From the NCBI RefSeq assembly GCF_900167185.1, contig NZ_FUWM01000004.1, forward strand, positions 124,001-188,000: 64,000 bases of DNA, given 5' to 3'. The notes under the pieces are model-generated. The model was not told where the DNA came from. It made no database searches and saw nothing but the letters and a program-made list of their open reading frames with translations. The position numbers and the translations under genes are program-made. Source of the DNA: Selenihalanaerobacter shriftii. GTDB lineage: Bacteria > Bacillota > Halanaerobiia > Halobacteroidales > Acetohalobiaceae. Of this stretch, positions 18,301 through 27,186 are shown piece by piece. Every line of letters begins with the position of its first letter. The first letter of the stretch is position 1.

Positions 18301-19212
18301 ATGAAAATTTATCAATTCAAAATTTTTAATACAGTAACTCAAGTCAAAAGTTTTTCTAAAGCTGCTAATCTATTATATTTAAGCCAACCTGCTATCAGCA
18401 AACATATTAAATCAATGGAAGAATATTACGGAACAAGACTATTTAATAGAACAAGTCAAGGTGTTAATCTAACTAAAGCAGGTAGAACAGTTTATGAATA
18501 TGGTAAAAAACTCTTAGAAACCCATGATAATTTAGAAAAAGAAATAGATAAACACCTAAATCTAGAAAATCTAAATTTAATAGTTGGAGCAAGTGTAACT
18601 CCTGGTGAATATTTACTCCCATGTACGATTTGGACTTTTAAAGATAAACACCCAAAAATTGATATTCAATTAAAAGTTAACCACACAGAAGAAATAATTC
18701 AAGAAGTACTAAATAATAAAGTTAGTATAGGCATTGTAGAAGGTGAAGTCCCACCTGAAACTAACTTAAATACTAAAAAAATCATGTATGATGAATTAAA
18801 ATTTATAGCATCACCACTAAAATTTAAAAAAGATATTATCTCATTAGAAGAATTAAAAGAATCACCTTTAATCTTGCTTAATGAAAGCTTTGGTATTAGA
18901 CAAAAATTTAATCAATTTATAGATTCAAACAATCTAAAAATAGATGACTTAAATATTATTACTGAAATGGATAGTATAACAGCTATAAAATCAGCAGTAG
19001 AATCTGGATTAGGAGTATCAATTGTTTCTCACTCATCCATCAAAAAAGAAATTTATCAAGATATAATAAAAACATTCGATATTAATAATACTTCAAAAGA
19101 TAAACTAAGAGTCAAATTTAAATTAATTCACCAAAACCAAACAGATCAACCAAATATCATTACCCGCTTCATTACATTTTTAAGTATTCAAAATGAACAA
19201 ATCTTCTGTTAG
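18301..19212 (+). CDS. LysR-family regulator, divergent from the YeeE-TusA operon
   Basis: A 303-residue LysR-type regulator. The DNA-binding helix-turn-helix (VKSFSKAANLLYLSQPAISKHI, residues about 14-35, then TRLFNRTSQGVNLTKAG) is intact and the remainder is the inducer-binding domain. It resembles CysL-type regulators, but the effector cannot be assigned. Divergence from the sulfur-transport operon makes that operon the likely target. The ribosome-binding site AAAGGTGAT is 6 bases before the ATG. Confidence 0.9.
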   Translation: MKIYQFKIFNTVTQVKSFSKAANLLYLSQPAISKHIKSMEEYYGTRLFNRTSQGVNLTKAGRTVYEYGKKLLETHDNLEKEIDKHLNLENLNLIVGASVTPGEYLLPCTIWTFKDKHPKIDIQLKVNHTEEIIQEVLNNKVSIGIVEGEVPPETNLNTKKIMYDELKFIASPLKFKKDIISLEELKESPLILLNESFGIRQKFNQFIDSNNLKIDDLNIITEMDSITAIKSAVESGLGVSIVSHSSIKKEIYQDIIKTFDINNTSKDKLRVKFKLIHQNQTDQPNIITRFITFLSIQNEQIFC

Positions 19213-19339
19213 TAGTATAAAATTCATCACATAATAAAGTACTATTATTTATATATTTTTATATTTAAATGAATTTTCCTCTTTTCTAACCTAAATTTAC
19301 AAATATAATCCTAAAATTATTTAATTTTTAAAGATTAAA

Positions 19340-19371
19340 AAGGCTACTTTATTCATGAATAAAGTAGCCTT
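19340..19371. terminator. Bidirectional terminator between lysR and the pyrophosphatase
   Basis: A perfect 32-bp inverted repeat (arm AAGGCTACTTTATTCA) with A and T runs on both sides, between convergent genes. A short duplicated TTTATAATGC follows at about 19376-19395. The remaining gap 19213-19339 is AT-rich and empty. Confidence 0.88.
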
Positions 19372-19416
19372 AATGTTTTATAATGCTTTATAATGCCTTA
19401 TATTCTTTTAATCCTA

Positions 19417-21054
19417 TTAATTAGTTAACATCTTAGATAGGATTGGAATTATCTGCTTTTTCCTGGACATAACTCCAGTTAAATATACACCTATCTCTCT
19501 ATCCTCACTAACAAAACTGCGTTTAACTAAAGATCCAGCCTGCTTGTTAAATAATAATAGACTGCCTTCATTTAAAATATCAGTTACCATTAAAAAGATA
19601 TAATTCAAACTTTTTTCTTCCTTTAACTTCTGTAAAGCAGTTAGAATCTGCATATCTTGTTTCTTAAATTCTTCTAAATCCATAATTTCAATTTGACCTA
19701 CACCAATCTTAACTTCATTGAAAGCATATTCTTTAAAATCATTTAAAATCAATTCTCTAGGTTCTAATTTATTTAGGACCGAACCTGCTTTAAAGATTGA
19801 TCTACCAATTTTTTCTATATCCTCATCAATAATTTCTGCTAAATTATTAGCTACTTCTCTATCAACCAAAGTACAAGTCGGAGATCTAAAGATAACTGTA
19901 TCTGACAGAATCGCTGCTAATAAAATCCCTGCTATCTCCTCTGACAATGCAATTCCATATTCAGAATAAAGTTTAGCAACTATAGTAGCTGTACTACCTA
20001 CTGGTTCATTTCTAACTAAAATAGGCTCTAAAGTCTCTAAATCACCTAATCGATGATGATCAATAACCTCTAATAAAGTTGCCTCCGCAATACCTTCAAC
20101 AGCCTGACTCTTTTCATTATGATCGACTAAAATAACTTCCTTAGTCTCTAAGTCGATTAAGTTTCGAGCGGAAACTAAACCTAACAATCTATTCTGTCGG
20201 TCAATTACTGGATAACTTCGATGGGCAGAATTAAGAATATCTTCCCTAACATTATCTACTAATTCATTAGGATAAAAGCTCTCGACTTCTATACTCATCA
20301 CTTTAGAAACAGGAATACTCATATTAATCAATCTAGCCGCTGCAAAAGTATCATGAGGGACCTTAATAATTGTAATCTCTTTTTTAGTAGCCAAATCCTT
20401 AATTTCAGTCTTTACTTCTAAATCGCCTGTAACTATTAAACAAGAGATATCAGCTTCTAAAGCAACACGTTGTGCTTTAACTCGATTACCTAATAAGACT
20501 ATATCTCCTGAACTAATATAACTCCGCATGGTTTCAGCATCCATAGCCCCGGTAATGATATTACCGGTTACTTCTGCACTTATATCTTGTTGGTCAATAA
20601 TTACTTCTCCTTCTAAAGTATGAATTATATTCTCTAAAGAAGTCGGTACCTCTCGTAATGACTCAACGGCTAACTCCTCTAAATATCTATGGGCAATATC
20701 GCCTGCTGTTACTATTCCTAATAATTCATTTATTTCATTAATAACCGGAACTACTTTAATCTCTTCCTGTTCTAATAATTCTCCTACTTCTTTAATAGGT
20801 GTATTAGGAGCAACCGTTTTTAAATTATTTCGGTTCATAATATCACTGACTCTAGTATATACATCTGTTACTAATTCTGGTGCTTGCACATTAAAATAAT
20901 CTAACACAAATTTCGTCTCAGGATTTATTCCTCCACACCTAGCAGCAGCAACTTTTTCTCCTAATTCCTGTTTGAATTTAGCATAGGCAATAGCCGAACA
21001 GATTGAATCAGTATCTGGATTCTGATGACCAATGACTATTTTCTCTTTTGACAT
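19417..21054 (-). CDS. ppaC: Manganese-dependent inorganic pyrophosphatase with CBS and DRTGG domains
   Basis: Hydrolyses pyrophosphate. This is the nucleotide-regulated family II enzyme: an N-terminal DHH domain (IGHQNPDTDSICSA), a CBS domain, a DRTGG domain, a second CBS domain, then the rest of the catalytic part (DHNEKSQ, DHHRLGD) and the C-terminal DHHA2 domain. The 545-residue length fits CBS-containing forms. The CBS pair is expected to bind adenine nucleotides and adjust activity. The ATG at 21054 is chosen because the GTG at 21066 directly abuts the AGGAGA ribosome-binding site, although spacing to the ATG is long (12 bases). It follows pcrA. Confidence 0.92.
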   Translation of the reverse strand: MSKEKIVIGHQNPDTDSICSAIAYAKFKQELGEKVAAARCGGINPETKFVLDYFNVQAPELVTDVYTRVSDIMNRNNLKTVAPNTPIKEVGELLEQEEIKVVPVINEINELLGIVTAGDIAHRYLEELAVESLREVPTSLENIIHTLEGEVIIDQQDISAEVTGNIITGAMDAETMRSYISSGDIVLLGNRVKAQRVALEADISCLIVTGDLEVKTEIKDLATKKEITIIKVPHDTFAAARLINMSIPVSKVMSIEVESFYPNELVDNVREDILNSAHRSYPVIDRQNRLLGLVSARNLIDLETKEVILVDHNEKSQAVEGIAEATLLEVIDHHRLGDLETLEPILVRNEPVGSTATIVAKLYSEYGIALSEEIAGILLAAILSDTVIFRSPTCTLVDREVANNLAEIIDEDIEKIGRSIFKAGSVLNKLEPRELILNDFKEYAFNEVKIGVGQIEIMDLEEFKKQDMQILTALQKLKEEKSLNYIFLMVTDILNEGSLLLFNKQAGSLVKRSFVSEDREIGVYLTGVMSRKKQIIPILSKMLTN

Positions 21055-21100
21055 TCTACTACTCACTCTCCTGCTGTAATTATTGATCTTTATTTAATCA

Positions 21101-23248
21101 TTAATTAACTTTCTTTAAAGGAGCATAAGCAACCAATAGCTTTTTAATACCTTCGTTTGGAAAGGCAATAGCCACCTGTTCATCTGCACCACTTCTATCA
21201 ATACTTACTACCCTGCCAATACCCCATTTGGAATGCTTTACTTGATCCCCTACAGAATATTCGCCATTATTGTCATCACTACTTTTAGTACTAGTATTTT
21301 TAGTCTTCATTTCTTTAGATTTAGTACCTGAATCACACAACTTTTTAGGGAGTTCTTCTAAAAATCTGGATGGCGGTTTATAAGAACTTCTACCATAAAT
21401 CTTTCTAGAGGAAGCATGGGTTAAATATAATTTCTGCTCTGCTCTAGTAATTCCTACATAACAAAGTCTTCTTTCTTCTTCAATATCTGCCGTAGATTCT
21501 AAAGAACGAGAATGGGGGAAAATACCTTCTTCCATACCACTTAAAAATACTACTGGAAATTCCAAACCTTTTGCACTATGTAAAGTCATCATTACTACGG
21601 CAGCAGCATCTTCATCTAAAGTATCTAAATCTGAAATTAAAGCTACTTCTTCTAAGAAGCCACCTAGACTAGCATCCTCATTCTTCTCTACATATTCTTC
21701 TATAACAGTAAATAATTCTTTAATATTCTCGATTCGATTCCGAGCTTGATCAGTTCCTTCTTTCCTTAAATCTTCTAAATAACCAATTTCCGTTAATAAC
21801 TCCTCTGCTAACTCTAAAGCATTAATCTCATCTGCTCGCTGTCTTAAATAAGAAATCATCTCTCCAAACTTCTGTACTTTCCCAGTAAATCTGCTACTAA
21901 TAGAATTAATCTCATCAACTCTTTGTACCGAATCATATAAACTACAGTCTTTCTGCTCAGCAAAATTACTTAGTCGTTCAAGTGTCGTTGCCCCTATACC
22001 TCTTTTAGGTACATTAATTATTCTCTGTAGACTAATATTATCAGCTGGATTATATAGTAACCTTAAATAACCCAAAATATCTTTAATCTCTTTACGATCA
22101 TAGAATTTTAAGCCACCTACAATTCGATATGGGATTCCTTCTTTCATAAAGATTTCTTCTAAAACACGAGATTGAGCATTAGTCCGATAGAGAACAGTGA
22201 AATCATCATAGCTTAAATTTTCTTTAGCAATTCTCTGCATAATTTCTTTGCTAATATATACTGCCTCTTCCTTTCCTGTATAGGCTCGATGAATAGTTAT
22301 TGCATCTCCAGAATCATTATCAGTCCATAATTTTTTAGGCTTTCTTCCTTGATTATTACGAACCACTTGAAAAGCTGCATCTAATATCTTCTTAGTAGAA
22401 CGATAATTTTGCTCTAATTTAATTACTTTAGTGTCAGGATAATCCTTTTCAAAGTTTAAAATATTACTAATATCCGCTCCTCTAAATCCATAAATCCCTT
22501 GGTCATCATCTCCTACTACACAGATGTTTTGATGTTTCTTAGCCAATAAATTTATTAATTTATATTGAGCATGATTAACATCTTGATACTCATCAACTAA
22601 TATATATTGAAGTCTTTCTCGATAATAATCTAATACTAATTCATAATCTCTAAATAACTCCACTGTTTTCATGATTAAGTCATCAAAATCTAAAGCATTA
22701 TTATCCTTTAATCGTTGTTGATACTTTTCATAAGCATCTCCAATAATTCGTTCAAAATAACTACCCACTCGTTCTTGATAAGTCTTTACATCTATTAATT
22801 CATTCTTAGCATCACTAATTTGATTTAAGACAGAACGAGGCTCAAACTGTTTAGTATCTAAATTTAACTCATTCTTAATAATATCCTTAATCAATGCTCG
22901 CTGATCTGTAGTATCATAAATAACAAAATTTGAATTATAACCTAGTTTACCAATTTCTCTTCTTAAGATGCGTACTGCAATCGAATGAAAAGTACTCATC
23001 CAAACTTCTCTACTATCCTGAGAGATTAACTCTTCTATCCGTTCTTTCATCTCAGTAGCTGCCTTATTAGTAAAAGTAACTGCTAAAATATTATAAGGGT
23101 CTACCCCAATTTCTTGAATTAAATAAGCAATCCGTCTTGTTAATACTCTTGTCTTTCCACTACCTGCCCCGGCTAAAACCAATAAAGGTCCATCTACATG
23201 TTTTACTGCTTCCTCTTGTTGAGGATTTAAGTCAGATAAAATATTCAT
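21101..23248 (-). CDS. pcrA: ATP-dependent DNA helicase PcrA/UvrD
   Basis: A 715-residue superfamily 1A helicase for repair and rolling-circle replication. Helicase motifs are in order: Q motif (LNPQQEEAV), Walker A (AGAGSGKT), Ia (FTNKAATEMKERI), II (VDEYQDVN), III (VVGDDDQGIYGFRGAD), IV (QNYRST), V (TLHSAKGLEFPVVF) and VI (YVGITRAEQ). The C-terminus has the PcrA Tudor-like domain (VGDQVKHSKWGIGRVV), which contacts RNA polymerase in other Firmicutes. AAAGGAGG precedes the ATG. ppaC follows, not ligA. Confidence 0.97.
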   Translation of the reverse strand: MNILSDLNPQQEEAVKHVDGPLLVLAGAGSGKTRVLTRRIAYLIQEIGVDPYNILAVTFTNKAATEMKERIEELISQDSREVWMSTFHSIAVRILRREIGKLGYNSNFVIYDTTDQRALIKDIIKNELNLDTKQFEPRSVLNQISDAKNELIDVKTYQERVGSYFERIIGDAYEKYQQRLKDNNALDFDDLIMKTVELFRDYELVLDYYRERLQYILVDEYQDVNHAQYKLINLLAKKHQNICVVGDDDQGIYGFRGADISNILNFEKDYPDTKVIKLEQNYRSTKKILDAAFQVVRNNQGRKPKKLWTDNDSGDAITIHRAYTGKEEAVYISKEIMQRIAKENLSYDDFTVLYRTNAQSRVLEEIFMKEGIPYRIVGGLKFYDRKEIKDILGYLRLLYNPADNISLQRIINVPKRGIGATTLERLSNFAEQKDCSLYDSVQRVDEINSISSRFTGKVQKFGEMISYLRQRADEINALELAEELLTEIGYLEDLRKEGTDQARNRIENIKELFTVIEEYVEKNEDASLGGFLEEVALISDLDTLDEDAAAVVMMTLHSAKGLEFPVVFLSGMEEGIFPHSRSLESTADIEEERRLCYVGITRAEQKLYLTHASSRKIYGRSSYKPPSRFLEELPKKLCDSGTKSKEMKTKNTSTKSSDDNNGEYSVGDQVKHSKWGIGRVVSIDRSGADEQVAIAFPNEGIKKLLVAYAPLKKVN

Positions 23249-23275
23249 TCTAAAGTCCTCCTTTTAACTGATATA

Positions 23276-23304
23276 ATTATAACTAATAATCAAGAATATG
23301 TCTA
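23276..23304 (-). promoter_or_regulatory. Promoter of pcrA
   Basis: On the minus strand TAGACA (23299-23304) and TATAAT (23276-23281) are 17 bases apart, 28 bases upstream of the pcrA ATG. Confidence 0.6.
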
Positions 23305-23371
23305 ATCTATTTAGTTCTATTTTGGAGTATTCTTTCATAAATTTATTTAATAGAAGAAAGGAGTTTATAAC

Positions 23372-23890
23372 ATGAAAAGAATTATTTTAATCTTATTTGT
23401 TATTGCATTCTGTAGCGGCATCTCTATTAGCCTTATCTTTGCTCCTAAATCTGCAACTCAACCTGAAAATCTTAAAATTCCTGATCTAACTTTAAAAACT
23501 AATACTGGTAAGAAGATTAATCTTAGCAAAAATATAAATACTAAGACCATCCTTCTTTTCTGGCTACCTAAGTCTCTAAGTTGTCAAAAACAGCTGCAAA
23601 CTCTTCAGAAAATTCAAAATGAATATTCTGATTCAGTCTTAATCTATGGAGTTTCTATTGGTACTATTGAAAAAGAAGCAGTTGAAGAAATAAAAATAGA
23701 GAATAGTATCACCTATCCTCTATTAATTGATAAAGATGCCAAATTATCAGAAGAATTATTAATCAGTGCTATCCCTACTTTAATTTTCATCAATAACCAA
23801 GGAATAATGGTTGAAAAGCATGTCGGCTTAATGGATATACCTGAGTTAAAAAAGAATTTGAACTCTATAGCACAGCAACCTAATAAATAA
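23372..23890 (+). CDS. Membrane-anchored thioredoxin-like protein with SxxC active site
   Basis: A 172-residue TlpA/AhpC-type thioredoxin fold behind an N-terminal signal or anchor (residues 1-24). The strand ILLFW is followed by LPKSLSCQKQ; compared with the usual WCxxC, the first cysteine is Ser68 and only Cys71 remains. The cis-Pro loop (SAIPTLIFINNQG, about 130-142) is present. A classical disulfide exchange is therefore unlikely; a peroxidatic or structural role is possible. It stands alone, divergent from pcrA and convergent with the germination operon. AGAAAGGAG precedes the ATG. Confidence 0.75.
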   Translation: MKRIILILFVIAFCSGISISLIFAPKSATQPENLKIPDLTLKTNTGKKINLSKNINTKTILLFWLPKSLSCQKQLQTLQKIQNEYSDSVLIYGVSIGTIEKEAVEEIKIENSITYPLLIDKDAKLSEELLISAIPTLIFINNQGIMVEKHVGLMDIPELKKNLNSIAQQPNK

Positions 23891-23893
23891 TTT

Positions 23894-24133
23894 TTAACTA
23901 AACCAAGTATAAAATTTTAACCCTATATACAGCGCTGCCCCTCCTACCATATAAAGCCATCCTACTACTTGAGCAAATCTTTTCTCTCGTTCTAAATCAT
24001 CTTCATCTAAATTATGAGTTTCATAAAAAGCAGAATAAGCCCCAATGCTAACTACTAACACAGCTGGCAAAGGGGTATAAACACTGACTAAATATTCTAC
24101 GAAAAACTTTAAGTAATTTGATACTACTGACAA
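23894..24133 (-). CDS. Small two-helix membrane protein of the germination operon
   Basis: A 79-residue protein with two hydrophobic segments (about 18-35 and 58-74) separated by an acidic and charged loop (NLDEDDLEREKRFAQ). A TTG start at 24133 is preferred, since GAAGGTG lies 6 bases before it; the GTG at 24142 is inside that sequence. It lies 20 bp after gerC and is the last gene of the operon. It occupies the place where a GerB permease gene would be expected, but is far too small to be one. Function unknown; a germinant-receptor accessory subunit is plausible. Confidence 0.7.
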   Translation of the reverse strand: MSVVSNYLKFFVEYLVSVYTPLPAVLVVSIGAYSAFYETHNLDEDDLEREKRFAQVVGWLYMVGGAALYIGLKFYTWFS

Positions 24134-24152
24134 ATCAATCACCTTCTTTACT

Positions 24153-25436
24153 TTACTTAACTAATCCTATTCTTCTAATCTTAACTTCTGGTTCAACTCT
24201 TACTTTAACACCTGCAAACTCTTTATGCCAATTCTTTTTAACCTTCTTCCAAACTTTAGGTTCATGACGGCGTAATTGTTCTCCAAATCCAAAAAAATCT
24301 GTTTGAAATTCTTGCTGTGCCTTATCAATCACTTGCATAGTATTTTTTTTAATATGTTCTTCTATATTCTTTTCTAGCTTTTTAATATATTGATCATTCA
24401 TAAGATTAACCTTACTTTGTATTTCTACTATATTACCTTCAAGTTTAATTTCAACTTTGAAAGTAATCTTTTCTTTCTTTACAATAGGCTTTATTCTTAT
24501 ATTAAGGCCGTTAGATTCATAAACAGCTTTATTCCCTTCTTTAAGACCAGGAATAATTATTTCTCCCTGCCCAGTAGCATTTTTAACTCGTAAAGCAGAT
24601 TGAGTTTCTAACTCCCCTAACCACCCTACCATCTTCTCACCTCTAAAAATAGCACTTCCACATACCTTAACATCCTTTTCCCCTGTGACTATCCTAGGTA
24701 CTAATGAACCAGCTCCAGTATGTATATTAATCATAAATTCCCCTAAAGTAATTGGACTAACTCTCGAACATTTAACTTTATTCTCTACAATCATGGATAT
24801 GTAAGAACTCGTGACCTGTTCAACCGGAGTATTAAGTGCTAAAATTTCTTCAACATTCTCTGGACAAACAAAAACATTTACTCTTCTTTGTACTTCATTG
24901 TCTCTTTCAAAAAAATCTAATAAATCTTGTACACCTTCTCTGGCCAAAGATTCTTTTATAATCATACTCTTTAAATGCCCTAAATAGACTCGACGATTAG
25001 AACGAGAGGCAAACTGTTGGCAAGCTTCTAAAACAGTGTCAGCATTGGTACTTACAATCCAAGTCGGTTCACCATTACCTCCACCTTCACCTCCAACTAA
25101 ATTACGTACAATAGGGGCTTCAATAGTAACTTTTAATTGATCTTGTCTTCTTTCTGCTCTTGTTATCACCTCTCTAAATGACGGTTTTGCTATCTCTTCT
25201 ACCTTATCTTGAATTTCTTTATCATTAGGTCGAATTATTCCTTCATCTCTTAATTTCTTTCTTGCCTTCTCCTCTAAATCATTTAACACCTCTTCTATAG
25301 ATTTAGGTTGACTTATTCCTACTCCAAAAACAAATAATCTTTCTTCTATTTCTGTTCGGTCCCAACATCCTGTTACTATAGTAGTTAATAAGATTATTAT
25401 TATTCCAAGTAATATATACTTATATATTTGCCTCAT
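24153..25436 (-). CDS. gerC: Spore germination lipoprotein, Ger(x)C family
   Basis: A 427-residue lipoprotein with a type II signal peptide; the lipobox TGCWDR places the lipidated Cys at position 24 and includes the CWDRxEIE signature typical of GerC proteins. The remainder is the three-domain Ger(x)C architecture. GerC-type proteins form part of nutrient germinant receptors in the spore inner membrane. It follows gerA by 15 bp and precedes the small membrane gene. An insert rich in acidic and basic residues (about 45-80, EEKARKKLRDEG) is longer than in classic GerC proteins. Confidence 0.9.
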   Translation of the reverse strand: MRQIYKYILLGIIIILLTTIVTGCWDRTEIEERLFVFGVGISQPKSIEEVLNDLEEKARKKLRDEGIIRPNDKEIQDKVEEIAKPSFREVITRAERRQDQLKVTIEAPIVRNLVGGEGGGNGEPTWIVSTNADTVLEACQQFASRSNRRVYLGHLKSMIIKESLAREGVQDLLDFFERDNEVQRRVNVFVCPENVEEILALNTPVEQVTSSYISMIVENKVKCSRVSPITLGEFMINIHTGAGSLVPRIVTGEKDVKVCGSAIFRGEKMVGWLGELETQSALRVKNATGQGEIIIPGLKEGNKAVYESNGLNIRIKPIVKKEKITFKVEIKLEGNIVEIQSKVNLMNDQYIKKLEKNIEEHIKKNTMQVIDKAQQEFQTDFFGFGEQLRRHEPKVWKKVKKNWHKEFAGVKVRVEPEVKIRRIGLVK

Positions 25437-25451
25437 CTTTAACCCCTCACT

Positions 25452-27047
25452 TTAATCATTATCCTCTTCTCCCCATTTATTATTTTCCCGTTCTATATCC
25501 TGTCGATTAGGGTCTTGAGGAGCTAATTCCTTAGGTCTTGTGGTCATTAAATGGGTTGGTGCCCTAATAAAATCATCCTTCCAATCAGAGAATCTATAAG
25601 GAGCTAATGGACTTAAATAAGGGACACCAAAACTCTTTAAAGTAACTAAATGAATTAATATAGCTAAAACTCCTAACATCATACCATAAAGTCCAAGTAC
25701 AGCAGCTAAAATCATAAATCCAAATCTTATAAATCTTATGGACAATGAAACATTATAACTAGGAGTTATAAATGAAGCAATAGCCGTAATCGCCACTACA
25801 ATAACCATAATTGGACTAGCGACCTTAGCCGAAACTGCTGCCTGTCCAATTACTAATCCCCCAACAATACCTATAGTCTGTCCAATAGGCCCTGGTAATC
25901 TAATACCAGCTTCTCTTAATAATTCAATAGTTACTTCCATAACTCCCGCCTCTATAAAAGCAGGAAAAGGTACCCCCTCTCTAGTTGCTGCAACGCTCAT
26001 CATCAATTCAGTAGGAATCATCCCTGGATGAAACGAGGTTAAAGCTATAAAAAGTGCTGGTGCTAAAGCAGATATAAAAATAGAAGTAAATCTTAAAATA
26101 CGAATAGCGCTCATTACTAACCAACGCTCATTATAATCCTCTGGTGATTGATATAATTGACTAAAAGTAACCGGAACTAGTAAGACCATAGGTGTATTGT
26201 CGACTAAAATTGCTACTCTACCTTCTAATAAAGATCCAACCACCTTGTCTGGCCGTTCTGTAACTTGAATCTGCGGGAAAGGAGAATAATGGCTATCTTC
26301 TATTAGTTGCTCTATATAACCAGTTTCTAAAATTTGATCAATATCTATAGTATCTAAACGGGCCTTCACTTCATTAATAATTTCTTTATTAGCTATCCCT
26401 TTTACATAAGCTAAAGCTACATCTGTCTTAGTCCTCCTGCCAATTTTAGTAGATTGAATCTTTAAATTAGGGTCTCTAATTCTCCTTCTTATTAAGACTG
26501 TATTCATCCTAATAGTTTCAGTGAAACCATCTCTAGGTCCCCGAATGACTGACTCAGTTGCAGGCTCTTGAATTCCCCTACTTGGCCAACCTCTAGCACT
26601 AATAATTAAAGCTTGATCATCACCATCAAAGAAAAGAGCTGTCTCACCTGATAATATAGATAATACTACATCATCGAAATTTTCTGCTTTACTCACTGAT
26701 TCAGCAGAAAGCACAAAGCTTTCAACAGTCTGAGCCAAATTGCTTTTATTAATCTCTACATCCGGATCTGTCTCTCTAATTCTATGCATTAATGGAGTTA
26801 AGACTTGCTCATTAAGAAGAGCCTTACTAATCATTCCATCTACATAAACCATTAAAGCTTTTAAATCACTTCTTCCGGCAATATTAAATTCCTTAATGGT
26901 AATATCACCATTATCACCTAATAAGTTATCTAAATACTCTTTATTTTTATCTAATTTCTTATGTAATTTAGGTGCTGGATCGGCTTCTTTTTCAGTTATA
27001 TCACGATTAAATAAGCTTTTAAATTGATCCTTTATATCCTTCCACAT
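25452..27047 (-). CDS. gerA: Spore germination protein, GerA family
   Basis: A 531-residue GerA-type receptor subunit. The N-terminal hydrophilic domain (about 1-290) is followed by four to five transmembrane helices (about 300-470) and a hydrophilic tail. Family motifs include RGPRDGFTETIRMNTVLIRRRI and LPGPIGQTIGIVGGLVIGQAAV. In spores GerA-type subunits assemble with GerB and GerC to sense nutrients. Here gerC and a small membrane protein follow but no gerB. The presence of this operon is the main sign of an endospore-forming ancestry. Confidence 0.93.
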   Translation of the reverse strand: MWKDIKDQFKSLFNRDITEKEADPAPKLHKKLDKNKEYLDNLLGDNGDITIKEFNIAGRSDLKALMVYVDGMISKALLNEQVLTPLMHRIRETDPDVEINKSNLAQTVESFVLSAESVSKAENFDDVVLSILSGETALFFDGDDQALIISARGWPSRGIQEPATESVIRGPRDGFTETIRMNTVLIRRRIRDPNLKIQSTKIGRRTKTDVALAYVKGIANKEIINEVKARLDTIDIDQILETGYIEQLIEDSHYSPFPQIQVTERPDKVVGSLLEGRVAILVDNTPMVLLVPVTFSQLYQSPEDYNERWLVMSAIRILRFTSIFISALAPALFIALTSFHPGMIPTELMMSVAATREGVPFPAFIEAGVMEVTIELLREAGIRLPGPIGQTIGIVGGLVIGQAAVSAKVASPIMVIVVAITAIASFITPSYNVSLSIRFIRFGFMILAAVLGLYGMMLGVLAILIHLVTLKSFGVPYLSPLAPYRFSDWKDDFIRAPTHLMTTRPKELAPQDPNRQDIERENNKWGEEDND

Positions 27048-27129
27048 CTAAGCCCCTCCATCTAATATAATAGTAGTTTAATTTAAAATATAGCCTAAAA
27101 TTAGTATGCATAATCCACCAAAAAATATG

Positions 27130-27167
27130 CAAAAAAAGAACCCTTTCAGTAATAAACCGAAAGGGTT
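27130..27167 (-). terminator. Terminator after the FAD oxidoreductase gene
   Basis: A stem of AACCCTTTC (27139-27147) with GAAAGGGTT (27159-27167); on the minus strand it is followed by a CTTTTTTT run (27131-27138). It separates the oxidoreductase from gerA. Confidence 0.85.
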
Positions 27168-27186
27168 AAACTATATTTATCTTAAA

